A DNA stretch of 64,000 bases from Bostrychus sinensis. Its lineage: Eukaryota; Chordata; Actinopteri; Gobiiformes; Eleotridae. The position numbers and the translations under genes are program-made. Every line of letters starts with the position of its first letter. Positions within the stretch are counted from its first letter, which is position 1. Below, in pieces: positions 1-13,600 of this stretch. Location of the stretch: contig CM036243.1 of NCBI GenBank assembly GCA_020698575.1, positions 13,631,903 to 13,695,902 on the forward strand. Direction: 5' to 3'. Under the pieces are notes generated by a model that saw only the letters and a program-made list of their open reading frames with translations, made no database searches and was not told where the DNA came from.

Positions 1-1553
1 AAGGACTTTGAGTTTTTTGTGTTATTTTTTAAAAGTGTAAGAGTAACTACAGAATAATTTAGCAAAACTGGTACAGAATGCACCCTCAGCCTGAGCAGAG
101 AAGCAGTGATCGGTTCTTTCTCATGCATGTAAACTCTGACAAAGTGAGGAATCCAGCTGTGAGGGCCCACTCTTGGGCTGTATGAGCATAGTCCAGGTGT
201 GCTCTGAATGCAAACGCACATATTTGAAAGCTAAGCACAGGCTTTTCACATTTGGAAGCCTGTCTGCCGAGTCTCATTAGGATTTTTCTGACCCCACAGA
301 TCAATGTTCCTGTGATCTGGTCCCATCATACTGTGAGGGAGGCTTCAAAGAGTGGAACTGTTTTAAGTTGCGATGCGTGATAGACTATAGGGCTTAGGTT
401 TGCATGCTGTAAGCGTCTTTCTAATTCGTCCACTCCCATTTACAGTACAAGCAAGTGCTCTCAAGTCATTCACGCGACATCTTCACACTGTTTACCCTCC
501 TCTTATGGTTCCCTTTGAACACCGACTTCAGATGTATTATGCAGTTTAGGGTAAGGCAGCAGGTGACAGCTGAAGTAAATAGTGCCTTAGTGCAGTGTGC
601 TGTTAAGGCAGCCATAGTCACAGCGGCAGGCTCAGGAGACGGGAGATCAAATATGGCTGGGAAATGTTAACTGATACGGAGCAGAAGCCGTGGTGACAGG
701 CGCCGTCAGGTACACTTAAAAGACCACCGAGTGAAGAGGCGTTTGGGAGAGCGCTCGCACACATTCACAGAGAGCTTTGATAAGATTCGCAGCTATCAGT
801 GTGAACACGGATCTCCCCAATGTACGCTCGCACTTCCTCTGACAACTCTGATGGGGCAGCTGTTGTCTCCAGCTGTTTGGTCTTGTACTGGAGAAACTCA
901 GATATTTCCCATACATCACCAAAGTCCAGATGTTTGAAAACGACACAAGAACACAAAATGTCAAAATGCGGCTTGTTAATGTCAGCAGTAAATGTTATGA
1001 ATCGGGGCCACCTGTCAGTTTTTCACAGTGTGGATACTAGTGTGTGGCTAATATTTAGCAGAAAAACAGTCTTTAATCCTGTAAAATATCTGTCCAAGAT
1101 TTTAACATTATATTTATACTTGTGTAGAAACAGTCCCAGTAGGCTAAAGTGCGCTAATGAAAATATGACCACTGAAAAGCAGAGAATATATAACTGGACA
1201 AGTAAGTTTTTTTAAAAATACAAGTTTCCTCATTTAACCAGGGCTGCACAATGTAGCCATGTGAGTGGTTGTTTCCTAGTCTTTTCCTGCAGCAGCCCAA
1301 ACATAGCTTTTGTTTTTAAAGTTTCTCCTCATGTTTCTTGTCTGTGTGGGCATTAGAAGTGTGTGTGCCTCCACCTTCCTCAAACAGGGGTTGAGAAAGC
1401 AATGGATTCTGCTGTCTAAGCTTTTGTCAGTCCAGCACAGACTTCTCTATGTGGGATAGAGAAGTCTAAACCTTGGAAACAAAATCTGATTTTAAGTGAA
1501 TGTGAACTGAGTAAGAAACATTTTTAGGATAGAAGAGGTATCTGGAGTGTTAC
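1..1553 (-). other. GSTCD intron (partial), downstream of last visible exon
   Basis: No convincing exon is seen on either strand. Open frames of 60-131 codons occur, but none carries a recognisable motif. Sequence around 680-930 is somewhat GC-richer than its surroundings. No clear repeat was identified. Confidence 0.6.
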
Positions 1554-1623
1554 CTATGAGGCGTCTCTCTGAAGGAAGCTGCACTGCAGTTTGGTCGGCA
1601 AAGCGGCACAGGATCATGTGTTC
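1554..1623 (-). CDS. gstcd: GSTCD internal exon, last one in the window
   Basis: A 70-base exon starting in phase 0 and ending one base into a codon. It encodes EHMILCRFADQTAVQLPSER followed by RLI. The acceptor is ctgtttgtttcag and the donor gtaaca. This is one of the best conserved blocks of vertebrate GSTCD. The remaining C-terminus is not visible in 1-1553 and should lie to the left of the window. Confidence 0.95.
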
Positions 1624-4600
1624 CTGAAACAAACAGAGCACAAAGCCTGATAAAATACACTCTGGCGATAACAGTGAAAATTCTTCAGCAAAGAAGGAAA
1701 AACACAAAAGTGAGATCCAGCTTGATCTACAAAAAAACTGCAGAGTTTAAGGCTACACATACTATATGGGTAGCTCTATAAATTCATCTTCAGATGTAAA
1801 CATTGATTTAACCCTTATACCCCAATTTTAAAAAGTTTAGTTGTTACTGTTAAGTAATAACAGTGTCTTTGTCACAAAACAACATAAAAATGTATATTCA
1901 TAGTTTTTTCTACTTTTTTTTGCATAAAGCTTTTAATCAACTTGTATCCTGATCATACCAAAATATTACCAAATATACCAAATACCAATACCAAATATTT
2001 ATATTTTCAGAATTTAAACCCTTTTTATGTCAGTGTATGTAATAACATCTCAATTTGTTAGTAAAAATCTCACACAAAAGAAAATATTTTTAATATTCTC
2101 AAAGCAAAATAGAATTTTCTAGGGAGGTTATTACAGCCTTGATTATGTTACCAACAACATTTATTTTTCCTGTGCTAGGTACAATCTAAAAAACAATTCC
2201 CATTAAAACTGCTGGTTGATTAAGAGATTTACGCAAAAAAGTAGAAAATAATATTAATGTATACTATTTCTGTGCTGTTTTGTGACGGTGTCACTTAACA
2301 TGAGCAATGTAACAAATTTAGTTAGTGTAAAAATGAAGTAATATTAGAGTTGTGTTTAGAATATCAAAATTAGTGAAAAAATACACTCCAAATTTCATAA
2401 AAAAGGTAAGAACCACTGCAAAGTTATCAAAATGATCATCATGTAAAATTAAGTAATATTGTAATTTGTGACATACTACATTCTGGTGTTCATTAACTAT
2501 AAGCCATAATCATTAAAATAATTAAATAAATGCCTAATATTTCACTCTGTGTGTATTGTGTCTGTCTATGCATTTTACTTCCACAATGTTGTCATTTATT
2601 GATGTAGCCTACAGGTTTAAGATTTGCCAAAAAACCTGCTACCATAGTACTAGCAATATTTAGAAAGCTAAATCTTGAGAATGCATCTTTTACATTGTGT
2701 CTCTCCATCTCCATCATTGCTTTTTACTTGCATTTTCTGTTGCCACTGGTGATTAATCGGCTGCGAATCCTGTGTAAATACCACCATTATTCACATTTAG
2801 GGCTGTTGACTCTGGTGTCGTTGGAGCGGCTTGACATTTTTTCATATTGTATGCAATTGTACAAGCTGAGAGGGATGATATTTCGAAAACACACTTCCAA
2901 CTGCATGGAAAACTTGACTGTGTGTAAACATTAGCACAAAAAACTAGCAACTATGGGCAATCCATTTTCCCACAGTTGGACAAGCTCCTCTGTCCTGCCT
3001 TCACCTCGTTTACGGTTCACATAACAAGTGACTCAGGAGAGCGTTTAGTCATCTCCAAACTGCGTCTCGCTTTAATTGATTCCATTGCTCACTCTGCTCG
3101 ACTTGACGTTATATGCAAGGCTGTGGAGCAGGTGCTTTAAGTTAAGGCTGAGCACCAATATCTCACACCATTAGCCCGTTATTCCAGCGATAAGCCATTC
3201 TTCAATAGTTGTCGCTGGGTTTAACTACTGTTGTGCACAATGGACAAGTGCGGCCTCCTAAAAAACAATGTATTGCAGCTTTTATTTCTCCCTGCTGGCT
3301 TTAAAACAGTAGGGTTCTGTGTTGTGAACAGCAAAGAGTAAACATGACAGCAAACAAAGCCATAGGGTAACATAGAGCTCAGATTTATGTGGAAGGGTTT
3401 GCTGGCTTAAACAGTATATGGATTTTGTCCAACTGTGCATGTTTAGCTCCCCTTTTCCAGGACAACATACAGTATATATGGTGTGAATCCTTTTCACAGG
3501 CGTTTTATACAAATACGTTGTTACAGCCAGCTATGTTAGAAAGCAAGCTTAAGCTTTTCATTGGAGTGGTAAGGTATGGTACGAGTCAGTACAGGTTTCT
3601 ATTGCCAAAAGGGATATAATGACCTCCATAAAAAGCCATTACATATTACTTTGGGAACCCCTCGGCTTCTAGTTTAAACAGTCCTAGTTTAGAAAGCAAT
3701 AATATTAAACTGACTTTTTTCTTTTAAGAACAAAGAAAGAAAGTATCTTATGTCTTGTTGCATTACATTGTCCATAAAATGTAGGAAAATTGTACCCTCT
3801 GGCCAAAAATTTGTAAAATGTAGTAATTATGTTTCTTTTCTATGCAAAGAAAGTTTACTTTTTATACTATTTTTTTACCTCAGTGAAGGAGGATGTTTTT
3901 AGCCAGCATTGGTTTGTTTGTTATTCTGATAGTGACATAACTCAAAAAGTAATAATCACATTTTAATTACATTTTCTGTAAATGTCAAAGATATTTTCGG
4001 TGTGGATCCAGAACTTTTATTGTATTCTGTATTATTACAAAATTGGAATATTCAACTGCCACTTTTTAATATTGATCCAAGTATATTAGTGAATTCTTTA
4101 ATATTATGAACAAGGGCTTTGTGGTTTAACTATAGAGAAGATTATCAGTTTGAATTCAGGTCTGGGCACTAGATCCTTACCATCGTTACATAGGACTTAT
4201 GCCGTGGTAAACCTCTGCTCTCTGAGTGCTTCTTCTCATGTAAATGTAAATTGAGTGACAGTCAGTGTACAGAGGAAATGCAAGCCTTTAATTGTGCCAC
4301 AGTTATCCAACAACAATACCACACTACAAAAAGAAAACATAGCTTTCCTCACTGGTCTGTAAATAATCTTTAATCCTGTATGTGCAATGCTCCACTGGTA
4401 AAAAGGTACTTCTCAGTGGAAAAAGCAGGAGGCGGTCCGGTGTTGTGACATGTCAACTCTTGAGGTTGCTATGGAAGGAACCTGCGGCAACATCTCACAC
4501 AGAGTCTCTCCGGGCTGAACTGACAGGGCCCATACATCATCATGGGATAAGTCCCCCACAGTATAAGGCTGTGTCTGGGCCCACAGATAAGGGATTTGGA

Positions 4601-7600
4601 CAGCAGTGAGCGGGCTCATGTGTGGAACAGCCTGGGGACACTTACTGCTTTAGATGCACATGAGGTCTTTTAAAAGGTGTTAATATATTAGATATGCAAT
4701 GAAGGCAAAAGACACTAGAGTGAGGGGTTAAATTCTGTTTTAAAGGGGTTATATTATGCAGAATTGACTTTTCTGAGCTTTCTAGTATGTTATAATGTTG
4801 TTTCCTCATCAAAAACATGCCTGGTGTTGTTTTTGTTTTTTTTTATTCACGCATGTTTGAGTAATTTTCTATTGTTTTAATAGACGACCCAGTTCTGTTC
4901 AGGAAGCATTGCTACAGTTCACGCCTCCCCCTCAGCGACCGAACAAACCCACCCTCAAACTGCAGCAAACACCACTCGCTGCACCGGCATGTGTTTTTGT
5001 GAGAAGTTTGAAGGGGCGTGTCAGCAGCGTGACAGCAGGGATGGAGGGCTCTTAAAGTGACAGGGACCTAATCTGAGCATTTCTCACAGAGGCAAATCAT
5101 TTTCTTCATGTAAGTGTTTTATAATAAATATTGCGTTTTCTGACCAACAAAACACAAGATGCTGATCTAAATGTGTCCTAAATTAATTTAAAAGACACAA
5201 AAAAGCATAATATGGCTCTTTTAAGTGTTTCTCATTGTTCATATGTTTGCCCTGGCTTTTTCTCTATCTCATCTTCTTGCTGTGTCAATGATTATCTAAA
5301 GCCCCTTCACCTTTCAATGCACCACTGCACTCCAGTTAAGACATGTAAAAGTGTAACATAGAGTTCATATAGAAAGACCAAAATAAGCAATAGACAGTTA
5401 TTTTTAATTCACTAAAGTAAATAACTTTTGCTCTACTGTTACAGTGGTGTTATTGTTTTAATTTTGTATTTTTGTACACATTGTGCTAGAAGGAAAATTT
5501 TAAAAGATTTGACAAGGCACAGTTCTTTATTCTCTGCAATGAACATTTGCATCTTTAGCATCTATAAATATTGAATTTGAAAATGTTTTTGCTTATTATG
5601 GTGCAGTACATTCTATGGTAATATACTGGTTTAGACTTTATTGAATAAACTGAACTTTGACTCTGAATTAGATAAGCTAAGGTAAACTGAAACTGAATTG
5701 ATTTTTTTCTTTCATGAAAGCACATTATTTTTCTATTACAGTGTGTATTATGTTGATTAATGAGTACTATGAGCAGGCCAGCAAGGACAGAGAGCTGGTA
5801 CCTTGTTGACACTGAATAAATGCCTGCCAGGAAATGACTACTGCTTTGTTGCATGTCTTACTACACAAACAAAATAATTAGAGTAATGTAGTTTAATGTT
5901 AGTAATGCAATTAAATAATGTTTTTTGAGGTAAGTGCCCTATTGCAATGGTCAAACCCTGAACATAGAGCTAGAAGTTAGTCTCTAGTTTTATTTGGCGT
6001 CTGCTGTCAAAATTAACTTTTTAAAAACAGATTAAACCAGAAAATGTCACTATAACATTGTTTTAGGTGAGGATTTGAACAGCCAAAATTCTTTGCATAA
6101 TAGCGCTTTAACAGAAACCTCATTACATGCTTTACAAATTATCCTCCATGGGAAATGTTTATATTCTGCCTTGTAATATTATACTGTGAGTACATTTTAT
6201 AAATATATTGTTACTTGTGTGGCATTGCAATTAGAACATACCTTATAAGTCAGGCTCTCTTGAACTCTTTTGCTGAAAGAAAGCACAAGACATGTCTATG
6301 TTAGGAAGTGCTGATTAAAATATAATGTGATCTGTTTTGTATACTGGTCTGGGGCAACAGTGTTTGAACTTTAATCCCTATGAAAACAAACACATTTGTT
6401 GCACTAGCAAATGAAATCCTACACAAACATGAATTTACAGTAATAGAATGTAATAATGTCTGAGAACTGTGGCTTTCTAAAAGACAGGCCTCTGATGTGA
6501 CCTGGGAACAAAGTGCACAGGGCAAGCTAATTAAAAAAAACAAAAAACAAATGAGAGGTCAAAGGTTAGTGGGTTTGCGTGGTCACATGGACATGGATTA
6601 TAAGGCAGAGGGGACAGGGATGGCTTGAGTAAATTGGGCAGTTTAGTTTAAAGCAGTGCAACTTCCTGGAATGTGTCCACCTGCAGACTCTCCACTCAGT
6701 CACCTGGAACATGACCCGAGGGGGAGAGCGTTAAAAGTGGCAGGATGAAGATTGACACGCAGTGAACGAGTGCCCCGAGGAAACACTGCTTCTTGTTGTC
6801 TGGTACAGCTGCAGTCTTCTCGCTGTCATTCGTTAATATTTTATGAGAGCTGAGCAGAGGTGAAGTGTCAGCTTAGCAGTAGTGAAGTCAGAAAAAGTGA
6901 AGAATGTGTGAGCTGCTAAATATTTATAATGTACACACACACACGAGAGGGTCCCTCAAGGCACACGTTTTGGGTCACAGAAAATATTTATTTCTTGTCC
7001 ATCGGCAAAAGTAGCTTAACATCACACATCAAAAGGACTCCAATGTTTCCACTGTTTTATTCAACCACTATACAGTACACTATGTGGTACACTCAAGTCC
7101 AGGGAACAGACATTAGTCATGAATTATCTTCTACTTGCTACTCAAAGACACAGGGACAAAACAATAGTATACAAAGTTATGGGTAGAATACACAGGGAAA
7201 CTGAACAAAAATTTAAATGTGTTATATTTATGCTTGAATTTGTCTGGATTGCAAAAATATATGTACATGTATGTATATATGTACATAAACTGGATTGTCA
7301 TTTGGGATGGCAGCTACAAAGAGACTATGCTAGTTGTCTTTGCATCAGATGGATAGTGTTTAATCTTATGCAATGTACAATAAAATTGAAACTATAATAC
7401 ATTTTGTTACATCACAAATCATTGTTTTGCAGTGTACTGTATTGCTTAGAACATAATTGCTTTACTGGATACAATAAAGAATAGAGCCGTGTATTGTGAA
7501 TCACACCGATTTTGTTGGGATTCTGTTGTAATCAGCTTTAGCCACTAAGTCAAAGTAAAAGTCTAAAATCTATAAACGTGGTATAAAGCAGACAAGCAGT

Positions 7601-10600
7601 GGTTCCAAAAATGGTGGGGGGGGTAGGGGCAAAAATGGGATGAGGGGACTTTAAACATAATTTCAATGTTATGTGAAGCCTAAATATTGTTTTAATTAAA
7701 TTACATGGTTAATTAGATTTCAAAATAAATGTGTCATAAGGGTTGTACTAAAATAATTAAGTGAGACAACTTTGGTCCTGTAAAAAGTTGGTTAGAATAA
7801 AATTGAATATACTTGGGGCCAAAGAACAGAATTTTTAATAATTAGCTAAAATTTTGCGATTGGTCCCTGGCATGTCAAAAAAAAAAAAAAAAAAAAGTAA
7901 ACAAAACCACAACATTTTTCCTGGTGTAAAAGGCATGGGTAACCTAAAGTGAAAAGCCTTGTACAAATAAATGAAGTCAGTGGTTGCTGTATGTGTTCTT
8001 AAGTTGTTTTAGTGACATTCTACCTTGTTGTGATTGCCTGCCCATGACAGTGGCCACAGTGCTGCTATGGGAACAGGATCAACACCATTAAACCTGCACA
8101 TGTCTCAGCACTTTCCTCCCATTAATGCTGGTCGTCTCTGCTCCTGCACGGCTGGAACATAAAATTCAGTGCTTTCCCATAAAATGAAATCTGTTGATGC
8201 AACTGAACAATGTACCTGTGCCTTACAACAGAATGTTTAGTGTGAATCTGCGATCTGTATGAGAGGCTGTCCTTAGTCCTGTTGTGTGCTGCTGAGATTG
8301 AAAAGCTATGGGGTGGACTCTGTAGTGAACGCTCTGTGACACCTCTGCCACATTCTGTTATTGATGATGATAAGAGACAGGACGCCAACAATAAGCAGCG
8401 ACAAGTGGTACACACATTATATGTTTGTGTAGTGTGTAAGCAACTGGGTGTGAAAATGATTGAGAGTGGAGTCCCTTCAGAGTAACTGGGAGAAAACACA
8501 CTATTACCAAGGGAACTAAAGGCTCCAGTGCTTGCAGGGGTCTAAAAGGAAAACAAGGTCAGAAAGTAGATTTCTAAAGGCCAGAGGAGTGCTGGAGTGG
8601 TACTACAAACCTCCTGGGAAAGGTGAACTTGTCTGCGTTTTGGATGAAGCCGTAGCAACAGGGGCTGATGACAAAGGCGGCTCTGGCCTTGATGCAATGC
8701 TCCATCACCATGTCTGTCGCCACGCCACACGCATGGAGGGCAACCTGAAGGCAAGAAGACAACTACGTCAGCTTTTGTTCCAGAAAACATTCTCTTTTCA
8801 ACACAAACCAACAGTAAGAGCACTCCAGACAGCACTCAATCCCATTGATTAGTTCATAATGGAAGCATTATTGAATACATCTCTGCTTTCAGAGGTACAG
8901 GCTAGAGGCGTCAGAGCAAACAGAATGTATTAGCGCTTCTGGAGTGGAGGCACAAATGCACCTGGAGACTCATTGAGTTGGTAAACTGTGCGTGGCGTTG
9001 AAGACCAAGATGCACATTAGTAAATGCGCTGCTCTGTTTATATACCTATATTGAATAATGGAAATTGACTTAGGCTTTGTCAACACTGGTATTAAAAACA
9101 CATTTTTCAAGTTTCTTCAGCCACATGGCAAAACTTCAAACACTCTCCCTTATGGGGTTGCCGCAGTGAACCATTTGCACAGTGATTTGGCAAGTTATTA
9201 CGTCAGGTGCCCTTCCTGCCACAACCAGCCAAGTATTGTGACTGGAGTAGACAATGTGGATGAAGTGTCTTGCCCAAAGACACATTTCTTGGTCTACACA
9301 TTCACAATCAATAAAGTTACTGAAAATCTCCAACCTAAAAAAGGATTTTTAAAAAAGGTTCATTTCTGTGAACTAAAATATTAAATAACATAAATTTTGC
9401 ATAGAAAAAGATGTTTCTCCAGTAAGCGAATGGATTCTGGTGGTCTTGAACAATTAATCTGCAGAAAGACACACTGACTGCACAAAGCCAATGAGTTCAA
9501 TATCAAAAGAACAGTGCTAAAATACATTACACGATTTCCCTCAGAGCATACATTAGCTAAATAGATTCTGCGTTAATGGCCCAAATAAAATGCATTATCA
9601 ACAACATCCGAGTGTGACAATGGCTGCACAGTCTCACTAAAACAAACCCAGCCAAGTCAAGCAGCCGTGTCAAACTTCCACTCCTATTTTCACAGAAGTT
9701 GTCACTTGGCGTCTGCAAGTCGGAATGTGCTTTGCGTTGCCTTGACAGCAGTGCCACGGAGCAGAAGTTCAGACTTTCGACTGAGCCAAAAGTCAGTGCG
9801 GTTTCAAAGATAAGGGGGACACAAAGCTTCTCTTAACGCGCCCTAAACTAGTCAGGAAATCACCCAACTGTCTGTGCACAGTCGAGAGAGCTTACACTGT
9901 CAGTGGCACCGAGGCGCACAACTCAAAATGAAGACGATTTCCAGCAGAAACCCTGAGGTGATCAAGAGAACTGTGTACAATGATTTCAACAAAGGACATG
10001 CAATATACTGAAATTGTATTGTCATATGAATTCATTCATTCATTTATTCATTTTACAAGTGGAAGGAACTGGAGCCTGGGATGCTTTAAATTGTCAATAA
10101 TAAATGTGGGTTTAAATTGTTGACAGTATAGCATTACAAACACACTGATATAAATAAGAACACAAGAAACTGCAAAAAGCTTTTGCAACAAGAGTAATGG
10201 CATTCTTTGAGTTTGCATTTGAGCCAACAGAACAAAGCCTTAATAATATTAAGGTTATTTCAATACTTTTATTATTTGACTGTAATCATAAATATTAAAA
10301 AAGCAAAACCTTGGGTTGTGCTGAGTAAATCATTTTTGTGTGGATTTTGGTGCTCATCTTTCAGAGATGAGAAGTCGTTTTCCCAACTTGTTTAATGTTC
10401 ATGTGCTTTTATCTCGGAAAGCTGGGATATTGATGTTACCATAGCTAGACCAACAAAGTTATTGGTCAGCAATGTTATTAATTAGCATTTATCACAGCTA
10501 ACTTATCAGATTTTACGTTAGCCTTCTCACTACTAAAAATCTCAATGTTAATACATGTTGCAAATATAACTTTAGCCAAAGAGCTTGGACGTTAGGAGTA

Positions 10601-13600
10601 AAATAAATTAGCCTCAATGATAAGCATTTCTAATGCAATGTTGTTACTTCAAGGGAAACTCATATTATTAGCAAAGAGTTCATGTTTAAAACGTAAATAA
10701 ATAAATCAGCTCATTTTCTGCTCTGTCCATGAAGCAGATAAGGTCAGGAGGAAAGTCGGGCAGTAGGTTTTGACTCGAGTTCTTTTTCCGACTTGTGCAG
10801 ATGTTCATGTGCAACTTTTAACTCAAAAAAATGTTTTCCCAAAAACAACTACTGCCACCACAAACAAGTGTGGGCATGAGGTACTTTTCCATATAGCTTT
10901 GCTCTGTGTAAGCCAAACCCATGTCTGGTGTTTTTTGACAAAAAGTTTATTCATCTATTTATCTGACCATAGAGAACAATTCAGTTCTTCAGTGAACTGA
11001 AGGTGCTTGAGTTGCTTTCGGGAAGAGAGTAAAGGCTTTTTTTAATCCCTGCAAAACAATTTGTGGTGATGTAGATCGGAAAATTTGTATTGTAGCTTTG
11101 GAGACTTTCTGATTCCTAGACTCAACTAACTTCTGCAGTTCTCCAGCAGTGATTTGTGGAGATTTTTGTACCACTGGAACCATCCTCCTGACAGTGCACT
11201 GGGACAAGATAGACACACGTCCTTCTTCAGGCCCCAGTCACAACACATCCAGATTCAATAATTATTGCCCTGAGGTATTTTCAGTGTCTTTACTATTTTC
11301 TTATAGCCACGTCCCACTGTGTGAAACGCAACCTTTTGCAGCATATCAACTGTGTTCTTTGGTCTTTGCTTTGGGCTGAATGACTAAAGGAGTTCGGCCT
11401 TTGTTCGACTATATATCCCTGTGAAACAGAAAGTCATGATTGGAATATTTCCTGTTCCTAGTCACCCTGATTTACAAAAAGAGTAAGAAATCAATTGCAC
11501 TTTAAAAATATTTTGTTCATGTGAATTTATAAGGGTGCCAATAATTCTGACACACATATATATTTTTTATAAACCTCATATATTTGCAATAGTTTTTTTT
11601 TTGTGTTTTTTTAGATGACAGCAAAAAAATTTTTTGTTAATATTTTGGACGAAAAACAAACAATTTTTTACAGCCTTCTCACTCAGCTTTCTCTCTACCT
11701 TCTTTGTATATATTTGCCAAAGGTTCCAATATTAGTGGATGGCACTGTGAGTGAATAAATAGAGGGATACATTTATAATTGTTAAAATGCTGTTTTTCAT
11801 TACGTTTTTTCTTACCACTTATGTTTGTATAGGTCACAAAAGAATGGCCTAAGGCTCCTATGGGTATGAGGTGGGGTTACAAATCCTTAACATGCTTTAA
11901 AAAGACATGAATGCATAAAAAAGTGGCGGTTTGACAGCATGTACTTGCACAGTCTTGTAGGTTTGTTGTATTCATTACTAGCAGTGGGAAAAACATTTAA
12001 ATTCCAATCAGTCTTGTGATTATAAGGAGGAGTATAATGCAAGCCCCTACACCTATTTTAAAGTACAAACTAATTAACAAAGCCACACCACTTTTTTCAG
12101 ACTGCAACTTAATGTTGTACATTAGTCATGCTGGGATAATCCCTAATTATATTGCATAACCTTTAGCCTCAGCTCCACACAAAAAAAGAGCTGAAGAATT
12201 CCACATACATAGAGTGAAAGACTTGTCATTAAATTGTTAAGTATTATGACTAGCAATATGAAGTTTTGACTTTAACCTCATAACTCCTCCAAAACTCCAA
12301 AACTTCTAAGTCACAGCATGGAAAGTAGTGTACAGAAATAATCCAGGGCCCAAGTGACATTTGATTGATAAGGCAAAGGCATCATGGCCATCAAGGTATT
12401 CAGACATTTCTTAAATAATGTAATGGCATAAAATGTGGGCACATTTTCAAAACACCCCTAATAAATGGTGGGCTGTTCTGTGAAGCAAACTACTAAAGGC
12501 AGCTGCCAATGCATGTTAATTTAAAACATTTAAAACATTTTAAAAAAGACCGTTACATCAGATCACAGATTCCTAACTGTTAGGTCATAATGACCCAGAA
12601 GTGGGTTGTGTGGAGGTTTAATATAGACACACATCATGAGTTAGAATGACATGGAAAAGTGAATTTCAGGAGTTCAATTAAAATGAAGCTCATATAATAT
12701 ATAGATTCAGTACACCCAGAGTAAAATTATTTAGAGCATTTATTTGTTTTAATTGTAATGATTATGGCTTACAATTAATAAAAACCTGTACGTTCATCAT
12801 ATTTAAATTACAAGAAATCGTGAAACAAATTTTAAAATGCGTGTCTTTTTCCCGCAACTTTTCTTCTTCTAAAAAAAGTGAACCAAAATAAGATAATCAA
12901 GGATTAAATTGTATCCCACAGTCAGTTCAGAAACGCTGGATTATTTCAAAATTGGATTAAAAATTATGTATCTCTCCTCTGGGCAATATAGCCTCCAGAA
13001 AAAGTCATGTTGTTAATGCTAAATATTTATGGTTTAGCTCCAGTAAGTGTCCTTGCATTTTGATGGCTGTGATACTTTTTGACAGCTTTATTTGTCTAAA
13101 GTGACGACAATTAAGTGTTTTCCAGAGAATACTCATTAAAATGCCTAATGGAAAATGCCTAATGGAATGTGCAAATGCAGGCAGGACGGATGTAAAATTG
13201 TCTAAAAGAAATACAGTTACTGAGCCTTATTTTGGCACTAACCTCTTTTATTGGCCGCATTCACAATGTTACAAGCAGAGTGCCAACAGCCTTTTAGAAA
13301 ACTGTGTTCTCTATCACGCTGTCGACTGAGGAGCACAGGAGCCATCTCTATCTTGCTTTGTCCCTAAATAATCACATCACAGAAATAATGATGCTTCAGT
13401 ATTGAGTTAGTAATTACATCCCACTTGTGTGCCATCTAGCCCTGAGAATGATCGCATTCTTCCAACGCTGCAGACAAACAATCAATCTCCCTGAAGGACC
13501 CATCGTCTTGCGTATGCTTATTTATGTAGATAAGATAAAAATACAAACCCTAATCCAAAAAAGTAAAAAAATGGGAAGAAAAACTGACTGCAATGGTTTA

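Larger units (their letters stand above)
1624..6241 (-). other. GSTCD intron (4.6 kb)
   Basis: AT-rich, especially 1740-2690. It contains a SINE-like unit near 4112 and a TTAA-flanked element at 4740-5224, listed separately. The remainder shows no coding or RNA gene signal that I can support. Confidence 0.75.

Noticed and set aside
820..1215. 131-codon plus-strand open frame
   Set aside because: No motif, no splice-compatible neighbours and a composition typical of random AT-rich DNA.
4112..4172. Functional tRNA gene
   Set aside because: Only the A and B boxes are vaguely preserved; the acceptor stem and anticodon arm do not pair, and related copies are dispersed, so it is SINE-like.
8122..8499. 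125-codon minus-strand open frame
   Set aside because: Lies in an intron 110 bases downstream of a real GSTCD exon, but the phase chain of the gene is complete without it and no motif is seen.
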